Positions 40,901 to 53,997 are shown, numbered from the stretch's first letter. The stretch is DNA of 64,000 bases from Andrena cerasifolii (GCF_050908995.1 NC_135123.1:13764001-13828000); one strand, 5' to 3'. Numbers and translations are program-made. Notes: generated by a model not told the origin, from the letters alone.

Positions 40901-43181
40901 GACTCGACGCGCGGATCAATTGGCTGCCAGGTATCCAATGGATCCCGAAAGCGATCAGGATCAAAATCCATCGACGTTTCGCACGCCGCGCCGGGCGAAC
41001 GCCAGCTGCAGGACAATGGCGAGACGTGGGTCCCGAAGCGAAATTCGTAACCTCGAATTTCCTTGGGACACTGGAGAAGCCGGCGCGGCGGCCATTGAAA
41101 GCCGCCACCCAGAGCAGGGAAAAAGAGAATGAAAATAAAGAGAGAAGGAGCTCAGAGACGTCAGGTTCTCGTCAAACGACACCTCTCGCCGCACTCCCTT
41201 CGCGCATGTATGTATATGTGTACATATTTTTTTCCTGCGTGCACGTTCGCTCGATGCATTGAAAAGTCTCACCCCGAATCGTCGAAGGTGACCACCCTTT
41301 GCTTTTATGGGGCACAACACGGGTTAGCAGTCGAAAGGAGTGAAAAAGAGAGAAGGATCTCCGTTAGTCCGCCGCGCCACCCCAATGGGCATTGCGTTTC
41401 GCTATAACTACCCTCTGTTTAGAGGCCAATTGTACCGGCGCGGGGACCTTTTTACTCTTTTCACCCTAAGAAACCCCGCTGGCTCTGTTGGGCCGTTTCC
41501 ACAGTAGGGTGCGCACTTTCGCCTCTCCTTTCCTTCGGCCTAGTGTGTACATTACACGTACACTCTTATGGGTTCCCTAGTACACCGATAACCAGGGCGC
41601 GAACTCCACTTTCCCCCCCAGCGTTTCCGGCCCCGAACTTCTTGACCGCCCTTTAGTCACGGCTCGCCTTTCAAATAGCCTTGCGTTCGACGCCGTTTTC
41701 TGTCTTCTCCAGCCATGGGAAATTTGAATGAGACGATTCGTCGGCAGGGTAGCGCGATACTGTCGTCATTTTTTTTGTTATATGAAAATCCAAAGTGAAT
41801 CGCCCTGACCTCGCTTCTCCGCATTGTACGCGCGTACAGGAACGGCTAAAGGGGTCGTTATAGAAATTCACGAACAGCTTCTGTGCTCCTCACAGATACC
41901 ATGACTAAAGCGAAGGGTGCGGAATTGTATGCGCGATGAAAATGACCGGGAGATCGTTGGAAACGCACGTCGAAAACGAAAGCAAAGGTCACAGTTGCCT
42001 CTCGGCACCAACCCCACTTGACTGGCATCGGTTGCGAAGGCACTCGGTGTGCCGAAAAGTCAAAAGAAGGAACTGACAAACCGAGGCTCGGGGGCCGTCG
42101 AGAAACAATCGCAGCGACGACCAAAAGGGGGGAGCGGGATGAAAAGAGGTTGAAAAGAAAAGCATTATCGGAGCAAAGTGGGCCGGTCAGGCCTCTTTAA
42201 CGAGATCATTGTCGGCCCTGACTGGTAGGCAAAAGTGTTTCAACGTACTGCCAGGTAACAGCACTCGATCCCCCCCTATATAGGTTGCATTGTTTTCGTC
42301 GAACGGGTTGAAACAATGTCCACTTCGCGGACCGAGCAGCGCTCTCGCCGGATGATATAATGCACTTAACTGTTCTCGCAGTGCCTCGACGTCGGTGCTC
42401 GACGTCGCGATCGTAAATGGAAAAGTGGCATCCCCAGGAGTAGCGCCAGAATCGAACAGCATCGAAGGGATGGCAACCGTGCGGAGAGGAGGGGGCGGGA
42501 CGGGAATTCGTTTCCTCTTGACTGTTGGCAGTAGCATTAAAGTCTCGTTCTTTGTGCCCACCTTGTCACTCCACCGTGAAAGCGTTCGATAGTGTTCCCG
42601 GACATTTGGCCCCGGGAGCAGGGTAATAACCAGTGCTCGATGCATCGTTACGATCGCTGGCAGAATCGCGGATGGCAACATATGCCGTAACGCGGCGGTC
42701 CTCGGAGTAATTTGCATTTATCGTCGATTCCACGCCACCGTAACGACATCCAAGGAATCCGCCCCTCCGCTCGATGATTAGTTAATTAAGTTTCGTTCCA
42801 ACGACTGCGCGTAAGTGCCATTCGCGTAAGTACAAAGCCACCCGAGAGCCGTTTGCGCCGAAGGAGAACCGGAAGCCTCTCGGACGCGGCTGATTGTGAG
42901 ATTGATTGAAAAATGGGGAATAGACGACGCCACGTGCTTCGTTCGACCGTCCAACCCTTTTTCGCTGCTAATGGGTGTATTGGGGCTTTCGCTGTTACGA
43001 TGAAAACGGGCAGTGTTGTATAACCGCGATTTCGTATTCGCGGGATGTAGACTTTGCGGCACTCACTGCGTGGCTTCTTTGCGGAACGGTGGAAAATCAT
43101 TATTCGATAATTAGTCATGAACAGAGAAATCGAATTCGGTGGATACTGCACTTTCGAGGAAGAGTCACAACGCAGTTGAAA
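37984..43181. other. Sox 3' UTR and downstream noncoding DNA
   Basis: The 3' UTR end is not clear. An AATAAA-type signal lies near 40382, and a Pumilio-like TGTAAATA word at 39248-39255 would fall inside a long UTR. A run of 14 G sits at 40181-40194. Long overlapping open frames at 40815-41320 occur on both strands and match nothing known. Confidence 0.4.
38104..38123 (+). repeat. GA dinucleotide repeat in the Sox 3' UTR
   Basis: Ten GA units begin 121 bases after the stop codon of the Sox gene, within its expected 3' UTR. Confidence 0.9.
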
Positions 43182-43189
43182 TATGGAAG

Positions 43190-43627
43190 CAGGGGTTGAA
43201 ACGGTTCCGAGAATAATTGTTTCAAACTGTTGTATATCGGTTCTGACTGAAACACTTATGAAGAACCGATATTCTAAATAACTGTTATAAGGAACCGAAA
43301 TTTCTGTTCAACATTAATAAGGGTTTAACTTAAACGTAACTTAAAAAAAAAATTATTTCAAACTAGTTTTGAGAATCAATTTATTCTTCACAGATTTATT
43401 ATTTAATTATAATTTAAAAGGCGCTTACGAATGGTTGAGGCCCAGCCCATAGCGAGAGTTTACTGTATAACCGATATGTAACCGTAATATTATATCGGTT
43501 CAGTAGAACCGGAACCGAAACCGATATAGGCCAGAACCGTTTTCACTCGTAACTGTTTCAAGATTATTTCGGTTCTCATAACTGTTTCGAGAACCGAAAT
43601 CGATATCATAACTGTTTTCAACCCCTG
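43190..43627. mobile_element. hAT-type MITE, 438 bp, perfect 8-bp target duplication
   Basis: The ends are CAGGGGTTGAAA and TTTCAACCCCTG style inverted repeats. The 8 bases TATGGAAG occur immediately before (43182-43189) and after (43628-43635) the element, an exact target site duplication of hAT length. The interior repeats GAACCGATAT / ATATCGGTTC words many times in both orientations. No transposase is encoded. Confidence 0.85.
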
Positions 43628-43635
43628 TATGGAAG

Positions 43636-46000
43636 ACTCCACAACCCGACAACGAAGTGCCGAAAAATTTCGCTCCGTTTCTTCGGGCTAACTGAATCAA
43701 GAGACATAAAATCTCGACAGACAGAAAAACTCGAATTTTTTCGGACCATATAATAGGTTGCGCGGGAAATGGCACATGTTTTATACATCCTGTAATTTTT
43801 TCAAGTCGATCTGAACTTCAGTTCATTCGCACATACCTACGGAAAAACCAAGAGAAAAAAAGATTCGAAAAAAAACGCGTTTAAAATTTCTGGGCCAAGG
43901 CGACGCTATAAGTTACCGCTTGACTTTTATAGCTGCCAAATCAACGAATTTTGCAAATTTTAATATAAACCAAACGGCATTTATTTCAGAAAAGATAGTA
44001 CTTTCGAAAAATGCAATAAAAAAATCGACTTTTCGACTGCCTAGTCCCCTTAAGTAAAAAGTTGCCCCGCGAAGGGGGTGACGTTTCTCGTCTAACGTGT
44101 GACGCTTGGATGTCTCCCTTTCCAGCAAACTTCCAAGACATTTCCAGCCAGAAGAGAACTCCCCGCGGAAACTTTCGAACTAAATAATTAAGAAATCCAC
44201 TTAGGTGCCCCTCCGAAGCGGGCCAACAAAGGGTTCTCCATTTATCAAGGGATAATCCGCTTTGCCATCGGGCGCGATTGTCTCGCGGCGTGTTCGAACG
44301 AAGTCGTCGAAAACGCGCGGAAAGTCGAGGGTGATGGACCTTTCGGACTTTCTTGGCCCGTTTTCAGAGGCCGCCGCGAACAACAAGCCTTTCCCATTTC
44401 AAACAAAGCCCGCCGCCTTATTCTCGCGCGAATTTCCTTGGCTGAACTTCCGCCCCGGTGTTCCAGCAACGATGAACGACAATTATTTCCAAGCTCGACA
44501 ATCGCCCGGGCGAATTTGTTCCGCGGCGAGAACTTTCCCTCCGAGGGAACCCAGGGGGAGGGGGCGGCTTAGAACAATATTCCGTTGAAGCATTTTTTCC
44601 CTCCAAAGCCCGTTGAAACAGCAACCTCGAATCGCGTAAAGAAGAATCGGAATAAACGCGCGTAAATGATATTCAACTTGTTTCCATGCGCTGCAAGGCG
44701 GCATTCTTGCCGGCGGCCATTGTGAAACAGTAAGGAAACGAGGCAAGGACAATAAAAAAGAATCCGACGTCCTGCAAGACCGATTATATAAATATATTTC
44801 CGCTTGAGCTTCCGTCATTCATACGTGGGCTCGCAGGCGAACAATCGGAGGCTTTTCACTGCGCCGCATTGAAAATAATGAATATTGTGGTGAATTTTAA
44901 TATTCTCACGCTCGCGTGTGCATTATAGCGCGCGATTCTCCGAGGGAACAACGGCGAACTTTCTTACAACGCCCGACAACGGTGGGGAAAAGGAAAGCTT
45001 TGCGGAATACGCAAACTTCAACGCTCCCGCGCTCGCCTTCGCCATTGACCCATCGTTCCTCCGAACGAAAGATCCTCGAACCGGCTCACAATTAAAAAAA
45101 TCCAACGACGTTTCATGCGACCGGCACAATGCCCGCCGCGGTATAATAATGTTCCTCGAGCCCAGCCGGCAGCGCAGGCAAGTAAAGATTTCGCGAGTGT
45201 TTACGCGGCACAAAACGATGCCTTTTCCTTCCCCACTAATTTCTTTCCGGCGCAGGGATTATCCGTCCCTCTGCCGCTCTCTCCACGAGGGCCCTCGTGC
45301 AAGTATTTACGGAAATATCCGCCGCGTATCAAGTAGATGCCTTTCAGCGGGTATGTCGCAGCGACTGCAACGAAAGTCGGGCGATGCAATGGCCGCATCA
45401 AGTGCAGGGGATGAATGCAGCCAGTCCTGGCGGTTCGCCTGACAATCGGACGCAGGATATAATAATTTTCACCGGTGCCGGTTGATACAGGGAACAGCGG
45501 ATGCGAGGCCGGGGGACGGGCGCGGGGAGAAAGACGGAGATGCTTCAGAGCCGGTGGATTCAGGGGGTTGCGTAGGTGAAAGGAGAAAAGAGGAATAGGG
45601 GAGAGCCAGCGGAATGGCACTCTGTGGACACTCGCGGCTACCCTCTTTCGGGAAACACGTCCCTTGACCCTCGACCGTAGAGAGAAAGAAGCTCGTGAAT
45701 GTAAACCTTTTAATGGCCCCCGCGACCGGGACCCTTTTGAGGATTCCGTTACGAGATACATAAATGCGACAGAAGCCGGTACGAGTATCCGCGCGTACGT
45801 AGCAAGCGCAGCGAGCGAAATCGACGACCAAGCTGGGCGGCTGAGGAAAGGGTGGGATGCACCGTCCTCGATTTTCGGGAATATTCATTCGGTATCGATG
45901 CTCGATAGGGTCTCCATCGAAATTAATTAGTATCTGGAGGAAGTTAGTAACATGTAAAGGTTTTCAAGTGTTATCCATTTAGTTGGAGTAATATTGTAAA
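43636..46000. other. Noncoding interval, nothing recognised
   Basis: Open frames such as 44918-45442 (+) and 45201-45761 (-) overlap in antisense and have biased composition without domains. I see no RNA gene or transposon here. Confidence 0.4.
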
Positions 46001-46168
46001 TACCGTTAAATGGGGGAACATTAGCAGCAGGGGATAACATTGGCACATGCCGGGGTTACATCGGCGTCTATACGCATGAACATCTAAAGTCGCATTCGAG
46101 ATCGAGATTTTAGGTATCCAACTTTTTTACGTTATACATTATATTATTAATAACATTAGATCGCAATA

Positions 46169-46438
46169 ATGCCTAGATCTTATACAGCGACTACCGGGAA
46201 GAGGAAGTATAAAGCATTTATAGATTCCGATCTTGATAAAGCTTTAGCTGATGTTAGAACTGGAATGTCTCAACAGCAAGTTAGTAAAAAATATAATATA
46301 AGTAGAGGTACTATTCAAAACCATTTGAAACGTTCTTGTACCAAGCGTGTGGGGCATCCAACTACTTTAAGCACTGATGAAGAAAAAGTTATAGTAAATA
46401 CAATGTTGACGGTGGACTTGACTGGGTGCAATGCATAA
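46169..46438 (+). pseudogene. Truncated pogo/Tigger transposase, N-terminal psq-type HTH only
   Basis: The open frame of 89 residues starts M-P-R-S-Y. Residues about 11-56 form a pipsqueak-type helix-turn-helix (R-K-Y-K-A-F, A-L-A-D-V-R-T-G-M-S-Q-Q-Q-V-S-K-K-Y-N-I-S-R-G-T), the transposon-end binding domain of pogo-like enzymes. It stops at TAA just after a short unrelated tail. Full-length relatives continue with a second HTH and a DDE domain of some 300 residues, which is missing. It could still produce a DNA-binding peptide. Confidence 0.75.
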
Positions 46439-46524
46439 CGTGTCGTCAGTGGGATTGCGGAACTTGTAATCGAGGAACCGAAACAATTTCTTATGGATGT
46501 CCAGTCTGTCTGGATGACGATTAG
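46432..46524 (+). pseudogene. Cysteine-rich C-terminal remnant of the transposase
   Basis: In the +1 frame relative to the HTH remnant, codons read C-I-T-C-R-Q-W-D-C-G-T-C, then Y-G-C-P-V-C-L and a TAG stop. Three C-x2-C pairs suggest a zinc-binding tail such as some insect pogo-like proteins carry. Its position at the deletion junction, out of frame with the HTH, fits loss of the central part of the gene. The link to the HTH remnant is inference. Confidence 0.5.
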
Positions 46525-47001
46525 TCTTTATTTAAGATGTAAAAAATAAAATAAAATAAACAAATTTAAGTGTCAATGTATCTAAAGGTTGGAACCGACA
46601 GGTCCAGTAAGTTAGTCGAGTAGCGAGTAATTTAGTAATTTACGATTGTTTTATTAAACTAGACTAAAGTTTAATATCCACACATGAAAAATGATTAAAT
46701 TATTTGCTAATCGACTAAACTACTGGACGTGTGTGAACCAGTCTTTACTGACTTCAGAGTAGTAAAACTTAACCTGTTACTGCTATTTATATGATGCGCC
46801 AAACTTACCCCTTACCGGCTGGTATTTAACATGTATTAAAGAAGAAAATGACAAAAATTTTATGCATTTTAACCCTTGTAGTACAATCACGAAACATGCA
46901 ATGTTACGATAGGCTACTTAAAGCAACAGTAAACATTTTAATTTTTACATTATATAACAAAATGTATCAAAAACCTGCCAATGTTCCCCCATTTTACGGT
47001 A

Positions 47002-49429
47002 CTGAATAAGGGATGCTCGATTCGGAAACTAAATAGCGATAGGAGGAATCGACGGTAGTTGAATTATAGAGAAACTAGAGATCAGCTTTTGTAAAGCGGC
47101 ACCAGCGTGGTTGACGAGTTGCACTGTGCAAAGATCGCCCTTTAGCCGCATAAAGCTTTGGAAAAACATTCGAGGGTTCGCGCATAAATGTTTCTTTCAG
47201 TATTATCGGTGCTCGGCGAAGGAAGGGAGAAGCCGGAGGGAGGTTGGTTCCTCGGCACTTGAAAAATATCGTCGCGAGTCAAGATTCTGCCCGGGCTTTT
47301 GGCATAATATGACCGAGGTTTTCGAGTGGGCCGTGGGTTCTTACCCCTCTTTCTCCTCTCTCACCCTCCGCCCAGCCCCCCCTCCGCCTCCTTTTCTGAT
47401 TCCTTCCTTTTTTTACGGACGCCATTATGCGTCTCGTTCTTACGTTTCGCGATGTCGAGTGCGTGCAGGCATTGACCTTTGCCCCCTGCGAATGAAAACG
47501 CGAGGGGGTCCCTTTTTTTCCACGTCGAGTGGGTCATACTCTATGGAGAGGTACCATTCCATCGTTGTTGATACCACCCTTTTGTCAGCACGTCGAACTT
47601 TTTACAGTGCCAAAAGGGAACCCCTTCGCGAGCAACATTTTGGTTCCCGTTTCCCTGAGTTTTCGCTATTCGGCATTGCCATCGGTGCATAAAAGTGTTT
47701 CAGAACGCGTAGAAAGAAACGAAACGGTACTATTGATCGTGAGATCAATTTTCGCCTTTATTCCCTAGAATAAACTTGTTTTTTCATTCAACATGGTACC
47801 AATAGTTCCTAAAAACCTCGTACATTTTACTTTTAATCATTTAACTACTCACACTAACGTTAATGGTGCGCTTGAAGCCTGTTTGAATTTTGAATTAGCC
47901 GCGCTTGATGGGGACGAGCAGTTCCGTTGTCGTATGACGTCACGTGTTGTCTGGACTCTCGGGCTGCTGGATTATTTCGGTCGATTGCAAATAAAAACAT
48001 CGTTCTGCAGTCCACGTGTTGTCGTCAGATCCATCCTCTCGCATTACTTACAGATGCTCGTGTACTGTACAGCACGTTTTCTCACATTCGCACAAGAATT
48101 CCTAATTTATAATATCGCGATGGGTGTGCATCACCGTTTTCAGTCCGTCCGATTATTGCAACTGACCGTTTACAGCGCGCGCGAAGAGGACGCATGGTGG
48201 CGCTGGCACTGTGTCGTCACTCGTAAGTGCTCACTTCACGCGGTTCGATTACCTCGGGCGATCTGTTTCGTTAAATGGAAACATCGTGGCTACGCAAATC
48301 ACCGAGGCCTTTTATCATCGCGTCGAAGGTTCCGTAACCTTAAAGTGGGATTCCCTAGCCGCGATCGGCCGCGGCGGTGGTCCCACTGGTGCCATGGAGA
48401 AGTATGCATCTGTGTCTTCGTTATGATAGTAGACTCGCCGCGGCCGATCGCGGCTAGGTAATCCGGCCTTTAAACAGACACCGTGGATCGCGTGGTATGC
48501 CTTCGTCCTGCTCGCGTTGTGTACTCTCGATCTCGATCGATACTAATCTAACCAAACTGATCTTTCGATCACCGCAATTGACAGGTTGCGGAACGCGGGA
48601 ACAGGACGTGTGGGAGCGCCGACTTGCGGTGGCTTGTGCAGCTAGTCGTTCGGCGGGTCTCCAAGTCTCTCGGTCGTTTCGATTCGTTAACGAGAGGAAA
48701 CGTGGTGACGCCGTTCGTAAATCGCTCGGAGCGATCCCGCGGAAGGTCATTAGTTCCGTGAATACGAGCAGAAAGAGTGTTGCGTTCTGCGTGCGGCGTG
48801 TGACTGCTGGTGACAATAATGATTAGAAGTGGCTCTCGCGCGCTAGAGGCAGACTCTCTCTCGAACAATAACGACGGGGCGACGGTGAATGGAGCGGAGA
48901 GACGGCAGCCCCCTCGCTTCGCGGCCAACGATTTATCCATTGCGGTTAAAATCAACGACTCCGCCTACGTTGTTGCGGGAGGGCACGGGACATCGTGCGC
49001 ACGGGGTAAGTGCGTTGCACGCATATAATCGTACCAGCCGTGGTCTTTCGCACCCGGTGCCATTGTTGTCGCGCCCAGCCACCGGCGGCAACGTAAACCT
49101 GCATTTATTTGCCAGCTGCCGCCCCGAAAACGCGATACAATGAGAATATCGCCGCGGTGAGAAACCGCTGGGACGGCAATCAGGACCGTAAGCGTTGTTT
49201 CTCGAACGGCCTGTGGGTGCGTTCCGATTCACGCATAGTGCGCATGAAGTGCAGAGAACCGTTCCGTTTTTGCAGAGAATTCCCTAGAATCCTTTCACTT
49301 CCGGTGCAGCGAGCGCGCAGCAAACTCAGAAACTCAGAGGAGAAGCAGTCGTTGCGCGCATGCGTATTTGTTTCTACAATCCTTGATTATTTGAATTTCC
49401 CTATTGGAAATAGAGAAATTCGGCTGATA
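47002..49429. other. Noncoding interval with one strong hairpin
   Basis: No host gene is recognised. The open frames at 47111-47692 and 47793-48461 have no known domain. The only clear structure is the inverted repeat at 48354-48458. Confidence 0.4.
48354..48458. repeat. Perfect 23-bp GC-rich inverted repeat with 59-base loop
   Basis: Bases 48354-48376 (CCTAGCCGCGATCGG then CCGCGGCG) are the exact reverse complement of 48436-48458. Pairing continues less perfectly outward for about 15 bases (GGGATTC against GTAATCC). A transcript would fold into a long stable hairpin. It may be a tiny foldback transposon or a structured RNA. Confidence 0.8.
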
Positions 49430-49729
49430 GGAGTCGTCCTTAAATTACGTAAGGCCTTTAGGGGGGGGGGGGGGTCGCGAACTTCTTATGTTTTCTTACA
49501 AATTCTATCATTAATGTTCCAGAAAAGTAGTTTTAGTTTAAATTTCCCGAAACCGAGTTAAATGAATTATGTAAACCTTTAAAAGAATCTGAATAACTGA
49601 AAAAATTAAATATAAAAAATATTACGTAAGAAGGGGGTTGCAATGTTAAATCTTACGAATTCTTATACTGGTGGAGGGAGGGGGTAAGAAATCGCCAAAA
49701 TTACTCTTTCGTAATTTAAGGACGGCCTC
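49430..49729. mobile_element. TIR MITE of about 300 bp with a 14-G run
   Basis: The left end, containing GTCCTTAAATTACG, is mirrored at the right end as CGTAATTTAAGGAC. The trinucleotide ATA flanks both ends and could be a 3-bp target duplication. A run of 14 G lies at 49461-49474. There is no coding capacity. The superfamily is uncertain. Confidence 0.65.
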
Positions 49730-49734
49730 ATACA

Positions 49735-52700
49735 ATTTAATGAAAACTAAGGATTACAATTGCTACTTTTCTACGTTATTATTTTGAAGAAACTTTATCT
49801 CAGGTTTTTTTTAACACAAATGTATATTTATATACTTATTAAGAATTTAGTATGCAGTGTTTACTTTTATATCTATACATACGCGATTTTAAACAGTTAT
49901 CATGGAAAAGAGTTTCGATTATTATTCTTATTAATCAAAATCTTACATATAATAAACGGCCTGCGGCCGCCCTTAGGTTTGGCCGTCCAACTGCGTATGT
50001 TTGTGTGAATGAATACTTCTCTTAAGATTACTGGATACGTACTTTTCATTTTGAATATTCTATATACTTAGTTTGCACATATTTGCATATGTTTTGCTTA
50101 TTTGAATCTATGGTTTGTGAATACATACGTTGGCTGATAATAAGGTTACAGGAAGATTAATTTATTACAGAAATAAACTAGAAGGCATAGGAGCAGCGTG
50201 GTGTGGGAAATGAAAGTTGAAGCAATCAGGGTTCTCATTCCTGAGGTACTTTTATACCTGTAGTGGTTTGGTTAATCACCCTTCGGCGCATTCAAATTCA
50301 ATTTAGTAGGTCAGGTATCGAGGTCGAGTATTGTTTGGAGCCGTCATTACGACAGTGGCAAAATTAATCGTCCCCTTTTAAGGTACTTTATGACTTCGTC
50401 GAGTTAATAACGGAACGAGATTCTAATTGCGCAGGTCTCAGGTGACGCGTGTGTTTACTGACGCTGTGGTGTTTGCACGCTATTAAATGAAACGATTTGC
50501 AGTAAAGTCGCTCGATAAACAAGGCGTTTGAATTCTCAAAATTTCCTTGCACACTTTCTGTTCTCCCCCAGCTAAATTTCTAAACTTCTTTACATTGTCG
50601 CTGGTACTTCTTCTGTTCTTGCCCATTCAATCACCATTTAACTATCTTCTAATATTCTTCAAATACCTATCCCACCATTTGCTCCACTCCTTTATTCCGT
50701 AAATTTGCGCGACAAGTGCAGGCCGGAATCCCGTTGGAAAAATTCGAATCAGCCCAGTCTGCCTGCCCGGTGGCCATTATTAATCGGGCGGTCGCGAGTC
50801 AGGCATTAATAAAGCCAGGGAAAAATATTCGCCCGTAGAAGGGGTGGATGTGAAAAAATACCCGGTATATTTGGCGACTAGTTGTCCATAAGCCTGCACA
50901 ATTTACAATGGCATTGTACGTTGCCCGGCCGGGGCCACCGATGATTTATCGAAAATCGTCATTCTGCCGTTCGGTGAAAATTCGCGGCCCACGCTGGTGG
51001 GGGGCGCGCAACAATGAGCCGCTTGTCAACGCCGGACAAATTAATCGAATCAGTGCGCGGATTTACTGCCGTCGACCCCCTACCTCCGCTCTCCGGCTTG
51101 GTGGAATAAAAAAAATGTATATGACACAGTGTGTCTCCTCGCTCGTTTGAATGCGAATAAACGGGCGCCGTACGATGACGATGGCACGGTGGTTGTATGG
51201 CGAACGGCTCAAGTTGAAGGGAGAGAGGAAAAGAGCGGCGCGGACCGCGGCAGGGGCGAGAGAAAGAGGGCAGGCAGGGTAGGGAGAGACAGGCGGAACC
51301 GTAAAAGCGTATGTTTTGTCTCCAATTGTGCGGCGATGATTGATGATGCGGTTAGTGGTATTTTATTAGAGACGCTTTCGGTGGGGTCAATAGACAACAG
51401 CCCCGGGGATGAATAATAACTCTGTTACGGCGTTTACTTATTAGGATTACTCGGGGAACGTTTGTTTCTGCCGGCGCGATCATTAGGGCGATCGTGTCTG
51501 CGGCTGTTGCCGTCTTTATTTGTTGGATCCGGATGAATAATTAACGCGCTAATGCGTTTCGAGTCGGGGCGGGCGGCTCGCGGCTCACGGATGTGAGAAA
51601 GTCGTCGGTATGTTTCGGAGGATTGGGTCGAACAGATTTTTTTTTTGCGCGGGCCAGATTCAAGGGTTTGCCGTAATAGGGGTGGAAATGCTTGAAGGGC
51701 AGATTGGAGCAGGGGCGAGATGAGAAATGGTTCTTGGCGTACGTTGGAGTTTGCTGATGTAATTTTAGTGTTGTGTCGCTCGCAAGTTGGCTAATATAAT
51801 GTAGATTGTTAAGTTTGTATTGGGTAAAAGTCTTCGTTTGTTCTGTTTAATATTGGAATTTTGCAAAGAAAGTTATGCTCGGGAATAGATTCTTGCGCCT
51901 AATCCATCGAACTAAGGACCGTTTTGCTATTTCCGGATTGCCTGCTGCAATTATCTACGACCAGGGAAAAGTCAACTAGACGCCCCATAAAGTTACAGTT
52001 AAGATTATGGCCTGCAGCGATGCGACCTTTAATATAATGTCCATTTATGGCTGTTTGGCTTATTACAAGGGCGTTCGGTTTATTGGCCATTTCTTCTGAA
52101 ACGACCGGATTTGTTGGGGATCCGCCCTTCTCTGGTTCTTGTCTCGGATTAATTCATAAACAATAAGAGAGAAAGAGCACGACTTGGCGTGAAGTGGTTC
52201 CGCCGTTTGTACCTACCAGTCTTCTACCCTTGCATTCCCCTCCCGAGTCTTCGAGCATGTTCCTCTTCGTACACAGAAAATGTCCACGTTATTTTGTTAT
52301 CCTGAATATTCAAAGGCCGTTACGCTGTTCTTTGAATAGCAAGAAACTTAAAGAGGATCAGCAGGATTTATTATATTTTCCAAAGGTATTTCAAGTCCGC
52401 GTCAAAGCCCCTTTACATAGATATTTTTATACTTCTCTCTTGGTAACATGAACGTGCAAGAAGAAACATGAATCGAATTCAACAAACTCTGGAGGACGCT
52501 AAAAATGTTCCAACACTTTGCCTAGAGCGTTCTAATCTTCTCCCCGGCAACGGAAGCGAATGCTTCCTCAATTACCAAGAAAAGGTCGGCTCCTCCGTCT
52601 TATAATCTCGTTAGCCCACTCTAGGCTCGTAATTTCACAAAGGCACCAAACCTTCGAATATTCATTATTAATTTCCAAATGAATTATACCCCCGGATATC

Positions 52701-53240
52701 GGTGGACGCACCGTTCAAACCCGCTATAATCCCACCCCCTGCCACGTGTAGCCCAGAAAAGCGGACGGCCAGGTAAAGACAGTAGAAATGGGCAGTAAAA
52801 CCGTGTCCCGACTTTCCCCAGTGTTTATACTCCAGCGTAACTGTTTTCTGCGAGTAATCTCATTACTTCGAGGGTCGTTATACAACGTGGCAACCCATTG
52901 TCGCGCAGCCCTCGAGTTGCCTCTCGTGAGGTCACGAGATTGTACACAACGTCACTGTCTATCGGCCCGTCCCTTTTTTTCCCCGGCCGACCAGGACGAC
53001 AGAAACATCGACCATTGTCGAAGGTCAGAGGTAACGACCCGCCGGTTAATAAACTGACCTTAGTTTTCGGCTTTACGACAGTCGGGGCTGGCCCTCTCGT
53101 CAAAGGGTGACGTCCTTGGAAACATATTTCGCCACGAGAAAGCAGCCAGAGAGGTTTATGGTGGTTACGCGTGATGTCCAAAAGCTTAACAGTGTGCAGC
53201 GTGACTGCTTCGAACATCTGACGGCGTTCCTTCTCGACAG
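49735..53240. other. Noncoding interval, nothing recognised
   Basis: AT-rich near 49.7-50.1 kb and mixed composition after that. No gene, RNA or transposon could be supported. Open frames here are short and lack family motifs. Confidence 0.4.
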
Positions 53241-53242
53241 TA

Positions 53243-53995
53243 AGGTGAATGTCCCAATTTCTGCTCATTTAAGAGGTTACTCGTAGGAAAGAAGGTGTAC
53301 AAAAGTTTGTTTGTGATCAAAATTTGCAGAAGAATTGATTAATTCTTTAATAATAAATCAACCAGTCGAAAACTATTTAAGAAAGATATTTCAAGATGTT
53401 TAACTTTTAGTAATTTGTAATTAAATATAATGCTTTAAATGTCCGTATTTCTACTCGCCATTTATACTAATTTCTGCTCACATAATATGTTGCCTTTTCA
53501 GGTTAAAATAAGTTACATCTTTTATAATGATAAACAAAAAATAAAATGCCTTCGAATAGAAATAGAGGTTACAGCATATATTGAATTGTGAGGTTATGTT
53601 GCTAAAATTTTGGTGAGTAGAAATTCGGACCTAATCACCTGTTTTCTACTTAAAATAATCAAAAATAGTACAAAATCTACATCCAGAGCACAATGCGGTA
53701 TCTGTTTTTGTTAATAAATAAGAACTTTTACTGGAAAAACTATTTTCTACCCAATTATCGAATACCAATAGTGTTTCCTTACCACAACCAGCTAAAATAC
53801 GGTCGAAAAATCATGTGTCTCTCATTTTAAAACTTTTTCGCTGCTTATGCTGCACTTTGATTACTCTCGCGTAAATATTCAAATAATTTAGAATTATTTT
53901 GTTGTAACTACAGTACAAACTTGACGCTTATAATAATAAAAAAAATACGAAATGAGCAGAAATAGGGATACGAGCAGAAATTGGGACATTCACCT
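53243..53995. mobile_element. TA-flanked TIR element, family A copy 1, 753 bp
   Basis: The ends AGGTGAATGTCCCAATTTCT and its inverse are flanked by TA (53241-53242 and 53996-53997). A word GAGCAGAAAT or its inverse recurs near both ends and inside. Relatives at 63173-63561 share the ends and long stretches of interior in opposite orientation. No transposase is encoded. Confidence 0.8.
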
Positions 53996-53997
53996 TA

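Larger units (their letters stand above)
46003..46999 (+). mobile_element. pogo/Tigger-like DNA transposon, internally deleted, about 1 kb
   Basis: The terminal inverted repeats CCGTTAAATGGGGGAACATT and, on the other strand, CCGTAAAATGGGGGAACATT are flanked by TA on both sides (46001-46002 and 47000-47001). The interior keeps the start of a transposase gene (46169-46438) and a short cysteine-rich remnant (46432-46524), but no DDE catalytic domain. It is therefore non-autonomous. Confidence 0.8.

Noticed and set aside
42187..42717. 176-codon frame on the - strand
   Set aside because: No recognised family and no splice context; length is within chance for this GC content.
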